Positions 1 through 8,360 of a stretch of DNA of 64,000 bases are shown piece by piece; position 1 is the stretch's first letter, and each line of letters starts with the position of its first letter. A program made the position numbers and the translations under genes. Below the pieces are notes generated by a model, which was not told the origin of the DNA, ran no database searches, and worked only from the letters and a program-made list of their open reading frames with translations. Source of the stretch: Planctomycetota bacterium (lineage in GTDB: Bacteria > Planctomycetota > Planctomycetia > Pirellulales > Pirellulaceae); contig JAJDEH010000057.1 in assembly GCA_029259935.1 (NCBI GenBank), positions 30,331 to 94,330 on the forward strand, given 5' to 3'.

Positions 1-2269
1 GTGGTTCCGTGGGATTCAACAATTGCTCGAGGGTCTTTTGTTGATCTTCCAGACGCCCCAGCCGTAGCTGATGAATCGCTTTCGTTCGTTGTTCCACGGA
101 AGCGTTTGCATCCACGGCAACCTGCGAAGCGCTGGCAACCAGTTCTTTCATTAAGGCTTCCGCTCGACCGCCGGTAGCGGCGGCCAGTTGCTTTTGCAGA
201 TCGCTGTCCGGCTTGGCCGCCAGACTTTCAACCAACAACTGGCTCAGGCCTTTGTCGGATTCCGTAAGCCGGCTGATCAGTTCAATGGCCGCGGCAACAT
301 CCTCGGAACGCTGCTGTCGGCCGATTTGGGCGGCCAGTTCGCGGAGTGTTTGCTTTTCTGCGTTAGCCTTCCCAAACGACTTGTCGCGGGCCAGATTGCC
401 CAACACCACGCCCGAACCCTCGGCCAAGGAACTGCGAACCGCCAATCGGAACAGGTTGTCGCCGGCGTGCTCCTTTAAGAGCTGCGTGAGCGCGGCAAGA
501 CGGCGAGGGCCGCTAAGTTCGCCCAGTGAAAACGCAAGTTGATAGCGAACGCGAAGATCGGGATCGTCGACCAGCGCATATAGTTTCGCGCGGACGGCCG
601 GCGATTGGGCGGCGAGTTTTTCAGCCAGTCGCACGGCATGTTGCCGCACGCTCGGATGCCGGTCCGCCAGTTGTTTTGTCATCACATCAGCGGAAAGAGC
701 TTGCAAGCCGTCCAAGGCGTACATCGCCCAGATGCGGCCTTCGGGAATCTTCGCCGAACCGGCCAGCTTCTCCAACGGAGCGACCGCGTCGAGATCCTGC
801 CGCTCGAACAACAACCGGGCGGCCGTCTCTCGCTGCCAGCCATTCTTACTATCGAGATGTGCCACCAGTTCCGTCGTCGCGGCCGAACCCAGTTTGGGCA
901 ACTTCGGCTGCTTGAAATCCTTCGCCACCACGCGATAGATCCGCCCCCGGTCGCGGCCACTGGTTAGGTCAAGGTGCTTTTTGACGACGGGATGCAAGCT
1001 GGCCGGATGCTCGATCACTTCGCGATACATGTCGGCAATGTATAGCGCGCCGTCGGGCGCGTTGGCGAATTGCACGGGGCGAAACCAAATGTCGCTGGAC
1101 GTAACAAACTCGCTTTTCTTATCGACGCGATGCGCTTTGAAACCGACGCCATCGGATTCGAGCCGTTTGCGGTGAATAAGATTGCTGCCGACATCGCCGA
1201 TCACGGCCCAACCGTGGTACTCTTTCGGCCACGCATCTCCGCGAAAGATTGTGATTCCGGTGGCCCCCGTAAAGTAACCCGCCGGCGTGCCGCCTCCTTC
1301 GACCGGTCCGGGCACAATGCCCTGCTTTCTCAGCCGAGTCCTCACGATTCTCCACGGTTCGATCGGGCTGCTGCGAAAAACGTCGGCTTGCGGGCCATCG
1401 CTGGCAATCATCGCCCGCGACGACGGCGCCGCCAGAAACGGATTACGAGCCACATAGCGATCTTCGAATAGCACAAACTGGGCGTGATTGCTATTCGAGC
1501 ACACGAACTTATTGCCCCACGGATCAAAGCTCATCCCGTGTTGACCGCCGCCGCTGGTCGGTTGCATATCGAGGGTCCGCGGATCAATGGAAAAGTCGCG
1601 GCCTCGCAGCGCGAGCGGCTTTTGCTTGCTCTGTTTTCCGTCGCCGGACACCACGTTCGCGCCGCTGCTGCTGGTCGCGCCATGAATCCGATTGTCCATC
1701 CCCCATTTGAAGGTGTTCAATAATCCTTGCACGTTGCCGCGACCGAAGCCCGTGAACACGATCTTGTTCACATCGGCCTTTTGGTCGCCATCGGTGTCCT
1801 TGAAGTAGTAGATGTGAGGCGGCGCGCCGACGAAGACACCGCCATCCCAACAGGTAATCGCCGTGGGCCAGGAAAGTCCATCGATGAAGACGGTGCTTTT
1901 GTCGAAGCGGCCGTCTTCGTTGGTGTCTTCCAGAACGCGGATCTGGCCAAGGTTCTTTTCGCCGTCTTCCGAATAGCCTCGCATTTCGACGACGAACAAG
2001 CGGCACTGGTCGTCGAACGCCATGGCGATTGGATCGGTTACCAGCGGCTCGGCGGCCACTTGCTCGATGCGGAATCCTTTCGCGACCTTAAAGGTAGCCA
2101 GAGCTTGCTTGGGTTCGACCGGCTTGATGCGGGGAAGTTCGGCGCTGTAATCCCGATCGACCGAGTCTTTTTTATCGTCGGCACCGAAAACGCGCGGCGA
2201 CAATGCTGACAGACATGAAACGGACAAAATCCCGAAGAACGCAAAGCAAAGGCCGATACGAAGCGGCAT
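1..2269 (-). CDS. PVC-type membrane-bound dehydrogenase with HEAT repeats (3' end outside window)
   Basis: The open frame starts at ATG 2269 and stays open to the left edge, so at least 756 residues are present and the C-terminus, where a cytochrome c domain is usual, is missing. Residues 1-30 form a signal peptide (MPLRIGLCFAFFG...). Next comes the typical seven-bladed dehydrogenase start, with KGFRIEQVAAEPLVTDP and RLFVVEMRGY, aspartate-rich DTNEDGRFD and DTDGDQKADR words and a GLSWPTAITCWDGGVFV blade. From about residue 430 the sequence becomes leucine/alanine-rich HEAT repeats (for example DPDLRVRYQLAFSLGELSG). Family knowledge: such planctomycete proteins are exported dehydrogenases of unknown substrate, often encoded beside PSD1 or DUF1501 partners; none is seen here. 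Assignment to the family is firm, substrate unknown. Confidence 0.88.
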   Translation of the reverse strand, partial: MPLRIGLCFAFFGILSVSCLSALSPRVFGADDKKDSVDRDYSAELPRIKPVEPKQALATFKVAKGFRIEQVAAEPLVTDPIAMAFDDQCRLFVVEMRGYSEDGEKNLGQIRVLEDTNEDGRFDKSTVFIDGLSWPTAITCWDGGVFVGAPPHIYYFKDTDGDQKADVNKIVFTGFGRGNVQGLLNTFKWGMDNRIHGATSSSGANVVSGDGKQSKQKPLALRGRDFSIDPRTLDMQPTSGGGQHGMSFDPWGNKFVCSNSNHAQFVLFEDRYVARNPFLAAPSSRAMIASDGPQADVFRSSPIEPWRIVRTRLRKQGIVPGPVEGGGTPAGYFTGATGITIFRGDAWPKEYHGWAVIGDVGSNLIHRKRLESDGVGFKAHRVDKKSEFVTSSDIWFRPVQFANAPDGALYIADMYREVIEHPASLHPVVKKHLDLTSGRDRGRIYRVVAKDFKQPKLPKLGSAATTELVAHLDSKNGWQRETAARLLFERQDLDAVAPLEKLAGSAKIPEGRIWAMYALDGLQALSADVMTKQLADRHPSVRQHAVRLAEKLAAQSPAVRAKLYALVDDPDLRVRYQLAFSLGELSGPRRLAALTQLLKEHAGDNLFRLAVRSSLAEGSGVVLGNLARDKSFGKANAEKQTLRELAAQIGRQQRSEDVAAAIELISRLTESDKGLSQLLVESLAAKPDSDLQKQLAAATGGRAEALMKELVASASQVAVDANASVEQRTKAIHQLRLGRLEDQQKTLEQLLNPTEP

Positions 2270-2678
2270 TGGTTTCTCCCATCACGCGGACGATAAATCT
2301 TAGTTGCCTGCTACCCAGTGTAACACGGACTGCTGGCGCTTGCCGCATCCGGCGGCGGTGACTTTCGTAGACTTCTTTGTCCTTTTTTCTAGAGAGTCGC
2401 CAAGGTTGCAGAATGACATGGACCGGTCATGGCTGGCTGAACGCCTGCTTGAATCACATTCAGCAGCGCGGTTGCTAGCTCGTACCACGCCAGGCCGATT
2501 CCGAGGGCGCATCAACGGCCACATGCAACCACGCAACGGCAGGTGCAAGCACAACTGGCCTATCGCGGCTGGCGCGATTTTGGGACACTCCGCCGCCCAA
2601 TCCGAGGGGGCGAATCTAGCTATCCGCCTCCAAGTTACCACACGGAACTTCATTACACCTTTTGGCTGGTGATCATGA
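2270..2678. other. divergent intergenic region
   Basis: About 410 bases separate the divergent dehydrogenase and glycosyltransferase genes. I see no convincing short gene with a ribosome binding site, no strong hairpin and no RNA gene. Both promoters presumably lie here. Confidence 0.5.
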
Positions 2679-3458
2679 ATGGTTGAAGTCACAGTCATCA
2701 TCCCCCAACGCAATGCGGCCGAAGCGGTCGCCGCCCAATTGTCCCAACTACGGCCGATATTGGATCGTTCCGTCGGCGACTACGAAATCGTTGTCGTCGA
2801 TGATGGATCCGACGCCGAAAACGAGGTGCCCCTCAAGAGCCTCGTCGACGGCTCTAGCGCGGTGCGCGTCATCCAGACCGGTCGACCGCTGGGAATCAGC
2901 GCGGCGTTAACCGGGGGCTTGAAGGTTGCTCGCGGCAAGACGATCGTCGTGGCGGAAGCTGGCGACAGTTACCCGGCCGAAGAAGTTGAAAAGCTGTTGC
3001 GCGGGCTGCACCGCGCCGATTTGGTGTTTGGCCGCCGACAACTTCTTGGCTTGGAAAAATTTTGGCATCGCATTACGCGCATTCCCCGCTGGTTGCTGCT
3101 CGGGCTCGACGTTCACGAGCCCAATGCATGTTTTTGGGCGGCACGTGCCGAAGCGCTGGCTGGACTGGAACTGTCTCGCGGGATGTACCGCTATCTCTCC
3201 ACCTTGGTTTCCATCCGCGGTTACCGCGTTAACGAAGTCTACGTGGACACGAAGGGGCCCAGCAAAACACTCTCGGACGCCTGGCCGAATCCGGGCGATC
3301 TGCTGTTTGCTTGGTGGCTGCAAAGACGTTGGCGCCAGCCGCAAACTCGCGAGTTGCTGGCCAGCCAGTGGTCGGACTGCGTATTTCCGATTTCCACCGT
3401 GGATGCCAAGCCAAAACTCATCGATCACCGTGACTCGACGGCCCAGAAGTCCGCCTGA
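2679..3458 (+). CDS. family 2 glycosyltransferase
   Basis: This 259-residue protein starts with the GT-A/GT2 nucleotide-binding pattern: TVIIPQRNAAEAV at residue 4, EIVVVDDGSD at about 37 and GRPLGISAALTGGLKVARG around 70-85. This resembles the dolichyl-phosphate-mannose-synthase branch of GT2. The usual aspartate of the DxD site is not clear: the region reads VVAEAGDSYPAEEVEKLL. There are no C-terminal membrane helices, so it should be cytoplasmic or peripheral. It sits 31 bp upstream of lpxB on the same strand, which suggests a role in envelope glycolipid or polysaccharide synthesis. The ATG at 2679 fits the fold; an ATG four bases earlier is closed at once by TGA. Donor and acceptor cannot be told. 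Confidence 0.82.
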   Translation: MVEVTVIIPQRNAAEAVAAQLSQLRPILDRSVGDYEIVVVDDGSDAENEVPLKSLVDGSSAVRVIQTGRPLGISAALTGGLKVARGKTIVVAEAGDSYPAEEVEKLLRGLHRADLVFGRRQLLGLEKFWHRITRIPRWLLLGLDVHEPNACFWAARAEALAGLELSRGMYRYLSTLVSIRGYRVNEVYVDTKGPSKTLSDAWPNPGDLLFAWWLQRRWRQPQTRELLASQWSDCVFPISTVDAKPKLIDHRDSTAQKSA

Positions 3459-3489
3459 TCCGGTCCGCAACCCTCGCAATTGCATTCTC

Positions 3490-4710
3490 ATGAGAATCTT
3501 CTTTTCCGTTGGCGAACCTAGTGGCGACCTGCACGGCGCGAATCTGATTCACGATCTGCGGTCTTTGCATCCCGGCATTCAGTGCGTCGGCTATGGCGGA
3601 CCGAAAATGGCCAGCGCCGGATGCCTGCTGCACGAAGATTTGACCAAGCTGGCCGTCATGTTCTTCTTGCAGGTGTTTCTCAACTTGCAGAAGTTCTGGC
3701 TGCTGATGCGGCGCGCCGACCGCTACTTCCGCGACAATCGCGTCGACGCGGTGGTATTGATCGACTATCCGGGCTTCAACTGGTGGATCGCCCGTCGTGC
3801 CAAGGCACACAACATTCCTGTTTTCTATTACGGCGCGCCGCAAATGTGGGCTTGGGCCGGTTGGCGAGTCAAAAAAATGCGCCGCTTGGTCGACCATGTG
3901 CTGTGCAAGCTGCCGTTCGAGGAAAAGTGGTACCGCGAGCGAAATTGCAACGCGAAGTTCATCGGGCATCCTTATTTTGACGAAATGTTGCGCCAGCGGA
4001 TCGACCAGTCCTTTCTCGATCAGCAGCAAGCCATCGAAGGGCCGCTCGTAACGATCTTGCCGGGATCGAGGAATCAGGAAGTGACCGATAACCTGGCCTC
4101 GTTTCTAAAAGCGGCCCAGTTGATTCACCAGCGAGTTCCCGCCGCGCGGTTCGCGATTGCCAGTTTCAACCAGCGGCAGGCCGAAGTGGCGCGGCGCGAG
4201 GCCAGCCAAGTCGATCTCCCGGTGGAAGTGTTCCAGGGCCGCACCGCCGAACTGATTCGCCTGGCCGATTGCTGCATCGCTTGTTCCGGCTCGGTGTCGC
4301 TGGAGCTCTTGTACCACGAAAAGCCAACCGTGATTCACTATCACATCAACAAGCTGATTTGGCACGGGCGCAAGGTGTTCATGCGGGTCAAGTACATTAC
4401 GCTGGTTAATCTGCTCTACACCGACCAAATCGAAGCGACCAGTTCGGCGGCGTACGATCCGGACGCGCCCGATGCGGAAGACGTGCCGTTTCCCGAATAT
4501 CTGACCAACACCGACAAGTCCGACCGAATCGCCCCCCATATTGTCCGCTGGCTGCGGGATCCGGCAGCCCGCCAGCACCGCGTTTCCCAGCTACATCAGC
4601 TCAAGGAAAAGTACTGCCGGCCGGGGGCTTCGCGTGAAGCGGCCAGTTACATCCTCACGGCGCTCGGTTTCGAAGTCGGACAGGCTCGACGATCGCCGCT
4701 GGCGGCGTAA
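3490..4710 (+). CDS. lpxB: lipid-A-disaccharide synthase
   Basis: LpxB (GT19) joins UDP-2,3-diacylglucosamine to lipid X to make the lipid A disaccharide at the inner face of the inner membrane. The 406-residue product has the expected length and motifs: SVGEPSGDLHGA near the N-terminus, YYGAPQMWAWAGWRVKKM (family APxxWAW), VTILPGSRNQEV and ACSGSVSLELLYHEKP. I start it at ATG 3490 (MRIFFSVGEPSGD). The frame stays open about 560 bases further upstream, but there it only shadows the glycosyltransferase gene. It lies 31 bp after the GT2 gene and 45 bp before the M50 gene, so the three may be co-transcribed. It supports a lipid A-bearing outer membrane in this organism. Confidence 0.93.
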   Translation: MRIFFSVGEPSGDLHGANLIHDLRSLHPGIQCVGYGGPKMASAGCLLHEDLTKLAVMFFLQVFLNLQKFWLLMRRADRYFRDNRVDAVVLIDYPGFNWWIARRAKAHNIPVFYYGAPQMWAWAGWRVKKMRRLVDHVLCKLPFEEKWYRERNCNAKFIGHPYFDEMLRQRIDQSFLDQQQAIEGPLVTILPGSRNQEVTDNLASFLKAAQLIHQRVPAARFAIASFNQRQAEVARREASQVDLPVEVFQGRTAELIRLADCCIACSGSVSLELLYHEKPTVIHYHINKLIWHGRKVFMRVKYITLVNLLYTDQIEATSSAAYDPDAPDAEDVPFPEYLTNTDKSDRIAPHIVRWLRDPAARQHRVSQLHQLKEKYCRPGASREAASYILTALGFEVGQARRSPLAA

Positions 4711-4755
4711 AATAGTGGTGGATGCAACGGATGTCCGAAAGAACGGATTTCCGGA

Positions 4756-5628
4756 TTGCATACGCCTCTAACTTTCTCGGCGGGTAATACAGTGCTTCTT
4801 GGCGAGCCGGCACGAACTGCGTACGACCTGAACTTTTCGTTGCTCGGATTTCGAGTTCGTGTCCACCCTCTGTTCTGGCTGGTTGCCCTGCTAATTGGCT
4901 TCGGCCTTACGGAGCGCAAGCCGGAAAACGTGATCATGTGGATCGCGACGATGTTCTTCTCGATCTTGCTCCACGAGTTGGGGCACGCACTGGCGTTTCG
5001 GCGGTGTGGGATTTCTTCCCACATCGTGCTGTATCATTTTGGCGGACTGGCTTGTCCCGATTCGATGTTTGGATCGGGAAAATCGCTCAATTCGCGGGAA
5101 CAGATTTTCGTTTCGGCCGCGGGGCCAGCGTTTCAACTTATTCTGGCAGCCACGGTGTTTTTCATGTTGCGCGCCACAAATCACAGTGTTCCTTATCACC
5201 TGTGGCCCTTTCCTTACGAAATGTTGTGGGGAGAGACTAAGCCCGGTCCGAACGAAACGCTAAACAACTTGGCTTTCTACTTGCTGTTCGTCAATTTCTA
5301 TTGGGCATTGCTTAACCTCTTACCCCTCTACCCCTTGGATGGTGGGCAAATTGCTCGCGAGCTTTTCACGATGCGCGATGGGTGGAACGGTGTGCGTCAG
5401 TCCTTGTGGCTCTCGGTCATTACAGGAGTGGCGGTTGCGGTGTTGGGCCTGACATATGGTCGTTTTTTCTTGGCCATCATGTTCGGATCGTTGGCATTTT
5501 CTAGTTGGCAGATGATCCGGCAAGGTGGTGGGGGCGGCGGCTTCGGTGGGGGTGGATTCGGCGGCGGTGGCGGATTTGGTGGAGGCGGCGGGACGTGGGG
5601 TAGTGGCGGCCGGCCTTGGGAACGATGA
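4756..5628 (+). CDS. M50 site-2-protease-like zinc metalloprotease with glycine-rich tail
   Basis: This integral membrane protein has the HELGH zinc motif inside a membrane segment (residues 73-77 from the TTG start) and the second M50 motif PLDGG at 194-198, which supplies the third zinc ligand Asp. About five to six hydrophobic helices surround them. M50 proteases cleave substrates within the membrane; some planctomycete relatives are unstudied. The last 35 residues are unusual: runs of GGGGGGFGGGGFGGGGGF ending in WGSGGRPWER, perhaps a flexible or self-associating tail. The start is uncertain: TTG 4756 gives 290 residues, and GTG 4792 (VLLGEPARTAYD) in the same frame is equally reasonable. 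It follows lpxB by 45 bp. Confidence 0.82.
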   Translation: MHTPLTFSAGNTVLLGEPARTAYDLNFSLLGFRVRVHPLFWLVALLIGFGLTERKPENVIMWIATMFFSILLHELGHALAFRRCGISSHIVLYHFGGLACPDSMFGSGKSLNSREQIFVSAAGPAFQLILAATVFFMLRATNHSVPYHLWPFPYEMLWGETKPGPNETLNNLAFYLLFVNFYWALLNLLPLYPLDGGQIARELFTMRDGWNGVRQSLWLSVITGVAVAVLGLTYGRFFLAIMFGSLAFSSWQMIRQGGGGGGFGGGGFGGGGGFGGGGGTWGSGGRPWER

Positions 5629-5647
5629 CGCAAACCGAGGTGCAGAG

Positions 5648-6433
5648 GTGAATTCGCCCAGCCAACCGCGTCCCAAGGTCGTTCTGTTGGGGGCCAGCAA
5701 CCTCGCACGGGGGATTTCTTCCGCGATCCAAGGGTCTCGCGAGATCCTTGGCGAGCCGCTCGACCTGTTTGCCGCCATCGGACACGGCCGTTCGTATGGA
5801 TTGACCGAAACGCGCGTTTTGGGACGCAGCTTGCCAGGAATTTTGCGATCGGGAATTTGGGAGGCGCTCGATTCGAATCCCGCCGGCCCGACTTTCGCGC
5901 TGCTCACCGATATCGGCAACGACATTCTTTACGGAGTGCCGGTCGACGAAGCGGCCTCTTGGATCGAAGAATGTCTCATTCGTTTGAAGCGCGACTCGGT
6001 CCGAATTGTGTTGACCGAACTACCTTTGGAAAGCTCGGCGCGCCTCGCGCGCTGGCAATTTTCAATTTTAAGGTCAATTATTTTTCCGAGCAGTTCGTTG
6101 CGTTTCGAAGACGCCTTATCAAGAGGAGCAAAACTTAACGAAGCGATCGTTGAACTTGCCGCGCGCCATGATGTTCACCTGCTGCGTCCTCAACTTCATT
6201 GGTACGGCTTCGATCCGATTCACGTAAGAAGTCGCGTTTTCCCGCAGGTATGGCGCTGTTTTTTTTCAACTTGGATCGATGAAGAGCCGCAAGTCGCGCG
6301 TCCGTACTCAATGCCGCGCCGCGTTTCCGCTTATCACTTGCGGCCAGAAAAACGTCGCCTGTTTGGCGTTGATCAACATCATTCGCAACCGTTTCGCACA
6401 CTCGATGATGGAACCACGCTGTCGTTTTTTTGA
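5648..6433 (+). CDS. SGNH/GDSL-type hydrolase-like protein
   Basis: I start this frame at GTG 5648, 19 bp after the M50 stop and behind GAGG-type bases; upstream codons only overlap the glycine-rich tail of the previous gene. The 261-residue product has the SGNH layout: a strand and nucleophile block VVLLGASNLARG (Ser near residue 16), DIGNDILYG as the Asn block, and YGFDPIHVRSR near residue 190 with the Asp-x-x-His pair. Such enzymes are esterases or acetylhydrolases. There is no signal peptide. The last third is visibly richer in A+T than the rest and leads into an A+T-rich intergenic stretch. Substrate unknown; family placement rests on these three blocks. Confidence 0.72.
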   Translation: MNSPSQPRPKVVLLGASNLARGISSAIQGSREILGEPLDLFAAIGHGRSYGLTETRVLGRSLPGILRSGIWEALDSNPAGPTFALLTDIGNDILYGVPVDEAASWIEECLIRLKRDSVRIVLTELPLESSARLARWQFSILRSIIFPSSSLRFEDALSRGAKLNEAIVELAARHDVHLLRPQLHWYGFDPIHVRSRVFPQVWRCFFSTWIDEEPQVARPYSMPRRVSAYHLRPEKRRLFGVDQHHSQPFRTLDDGTTLSFF

Positions 6434-6906
6434 TCGGTTACGTAAAAAGCGTATTGACAAAAGTTTGTCGATTCCTATCGTTTGTGAAATTGATTGATCG
6501 TCATTAACAACGACTGAAGATTAAGACGAAGGCGATTGAGTTTGAAACGATCTTGAAGGAACAAGATTGAAGTTCGGTTTGCTTGACTCAACTAACTCAA
6601 TGACGAATCGCACTCACAATTTTTGTTCAACAAGCGACTCATTGCTCTTGACGTTTTTTTTGTAATCAAGAAGATTTACGAATAATTCTATTGCACAATT
6701 TTTGTTGATTCGTACAACTGAATCAAAGGAGTATCGTAAACCACTTATCTTGTTGTTGATTCGTCAAGACCAATGACGCGATAAACAACGGGCTCACGAT
6801 CGAGCGAAGTGGTTTTGGATTGTCGGCGAGATGTGCTCGTTGACATTGGGGATTTGGAACCCCATGAGACGGACCTCGCCCAAACTTTTTTTACGGAGGA
6901 CGGACT
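6434..6906 (+). other. A+T-rich leader upstream of the histone-like gene
   Basis: This 473-base stretch stands out from the GC-rich surroundings by base composition. It holds many short T and A runs and two copies of the 13-mer CACAATTTTTGTT at 6615-6627 and 6694-6706. I find no coding frame with a ribosome binding site. It may be the promoter and long leader of the lysine-rich gene, a bent or protein-binding DNA site, or a remnant of foreign DNA. Confidence 0.55.
6454..6481 (+). promoter_or_regulatory. candidate sigma-70-like promoter with overlapping dyad
   Basis: TTGACA at 6454-6459 and TATCGT at 6476-6481 are separated by 16 bases, close to the sigma-70 pattern. A perfect inverted repeat, GACAAA-AG-TTTGTC (6456-6469), overlaps the -35 box and could be an operator. 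Planctomycete promoters are poorly defined, so this is a pattern match only. Confidence 0.35.
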
Positions 6907-7038
6907 GTGGCCAAGAAGAAAGCTGCTAAGAAGAAGGCGACCAAGAAGAAGGCCGCCAAGAAGACGACTAAGAAGTCGACCAAGAAGAAAGCCACTAAGA
7001 AGAAGGCCAAAAAGAAGGCCGCTAAGAAGAAGAAGTAA
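6907..7038 (+). CDS. small lysine-rich histone H1-like protein
   Basis: A 43-codon gene reads GTG GCC AAG AAG AAA GCT... to TAA and is preceded by GGAGG six bases before the GTG. The product is almost entirely Lys, Ala and Thr in repeats of the KKAAKKKATKKKA type. This resembles the tails of eukaryotic H1 and of bacterial Hc1/AlgP-like proteins, which bind DNA or RNA without sequence preference. A role in nucleoid compaction is inferred. There is no globular domain. Synonymous Lys codons are almost all AAG, and the clean ribosome binding site argues for real translation. Similar KKKATKKKA words occur in the linker near the C-terminus of the UvrA protein at 57.83-57.90 kb in this window. Confidence 0.72.
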   Translation: MAKKKAAKKKATKKKAAKKTTKKSTKKKATKKKAKKKAAKKKK

Positions 7039-7129
7039 CTCCTTGGCTGGTCGCAACTAGCCCCAAGACTGTCCGTTCTTTAGGACGGAACTTGGCCCAA
7101 GGATTTCTTCTGAAGGATCCGACGAGAAA

Positions 7130-7158
7130 GGGCCGCGGAACTTAAGTTCCTGCGGCCC
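7130..7158. terminator. strong hairpin between convergent genes, likely bidirectional terminator
   Basis: GGGCCGCGGAACTT pairs with AAGTTCCTGCGGCCC with one bulged base and almost no loop. It lies about 90 bases after the histone-like gene and 60 bases after the mrp stop on the other strand. T runs on both sides are weak. A second, smaller stem (TCCGTTCT/AGGACGGA) lies at about 7070-7089. Confidence 0.6.
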
Positions 7159-7217
7159 TAATGTTTGCGCTGTGTGAACGGCCCGATTTCGGCCGTCATT
7201 CTGGCCTGCTTGGGCCC

Positions 7218-8312
7218 CTATCCCAACACTGGCAACTGTGGTTGCGGCGGTTCTTTGGCGGCAAGTTCCGCTAGATGCTTGGACAGGTTATAGGCGATGT
7301 TGTCCAGACAGGGAGCGACGGCACTATCATCGAAATTCGCCGCGCACGTTCCTTCATCCCCGCGTTCGCGAATCTGGATATTGATGGGCACTTCCCCTAG
7401 AAAGGGGATGCCGTGCTGCTCGGCGGCAGCTCGCGCGCCGCCACGTCCAAAGATATCGTAGCGTTTGTTGCAATCGGGGCAGACAAAACCGCTCATGTTC
7501 TCCACGATGCCCATGACCGGCACATTGACTTTCTTCAGCATGTCGATGGCCCGCACCGCGTCCAGCAACGCGACTTCCTGAGGTGTGCAGACGACCACGG
7601 CACCGGTATTGCCCGGCAGTGCCTGGGACAACGACAAGGCCACGTCGCCCGTTCCCGGCGGCATGTCGACGATCAGATAATCCAACTCGCCCCAATCGCA
7701 ACTGCCTAAGAAATCGTTGATCAACTTGTGCAGCATGGGCCCGCGCCAGACCACGGCTTGATCCTACGCGATGAAGAAACCGATCGACATGACTGGCACG
7801 CCGTTCCAATCCAGTGGCTTGAGTCCTTCGGGGCCCGTCACGTCCTCTTGAGTCCCGGAGACGCCCGTCAGTTTGGGGATACTCGGCCCATAAACATCCG
7901 CATCCATCAGTCCCACTCGGCAACCGGCCCGCTTTAGCCCGTAAGCCAACGCGGTCGATATCGTACTCTTTCCCACGCCGCCCTTGCCGGACCCCACGGC
8001 AATGACATTCTTGGCGGTCAGGCCCAACTGTCCGATCTTCTGCGGTGGACGCGGGTGAATGGCAAGCTGAATGTCGACCGAGGACAACTGAGGCAACGCC
8101 TGCCGCAGATGCTGCTCGACCTGGGCCTTGACGTCTTCGCGCAATGGCGAGGAATGGGTTGTTAGACCGAGCGAAAGGGAAACCGATTGATTCCCAGTGA
8201 CCTGAACATCGCTAACCTGTTCCATTTGGACGATGCTGCGTCCGCTTTCTGGATCCTTAACTTCCGCCAGGGCCTGTTGAACCGCGGACTCGGTGACTAC
8301 CGCGTCGCTCAT
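7218..8312 (-). pseudogene. Mrp/ApbC (NBP35-type) iron-sulfur cluster carrier ATPase interrupted by an in-frame TAG
   Basis: The frame from ATG 8312 (GGAGAG ribosome binding site, MSDAVVTESAVQQAL) encodes the N-terminal MIP18-like domain and the P-loop GSGKGGVGKST at residues 107-117. At codon 183 (7766-7764) it meets TAG. The same frame continues directly with DQAVVWRGPMLHKLIN, VDMPPGTGDVALSLSQ and the cluster-binding CPDC, to the natural stop at 7218. The family normally has an acidic residue where TAG stands (SIGF..xEDQAVVWRGP), so one base change from GAG would explain it. Full length would be 363 residues, as usual. The second part starts with an in-frame GTG (7754) but has no ribosome binding site. 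It may be a real nonsense mutation, a strain variant or a sequencing error. Confidence 0.85.
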
Positions 8313-8360
8313 TGATCTCTCCACGGGAAATGGTTTGGTAATTTGATATTGATAGTGAAT

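Noticed and set aside
2300..2713. 137-codon minus-strand frame in the divergent intergenic space
   Set aside because: It overlaps the GT2 start, lacks a ribosome binding site and its protein is Arg/Ser-rich without structure.
2926..3489. Upstream extension of the lpxB frame to 594 residues
   Set aside because: It is antiparallel in codon sense to the GT2 gene it overlaps, and the LpxB family starts at MRIFFSVGEPSGD.
7764..7766. TAG in mrp as pyrrolysine
   Set aside because: Pyrrolysine is known in methylamine methyltransferases of a few lineages; here the family residue is acidic and a simple GAG-to-TAG change is more likely.
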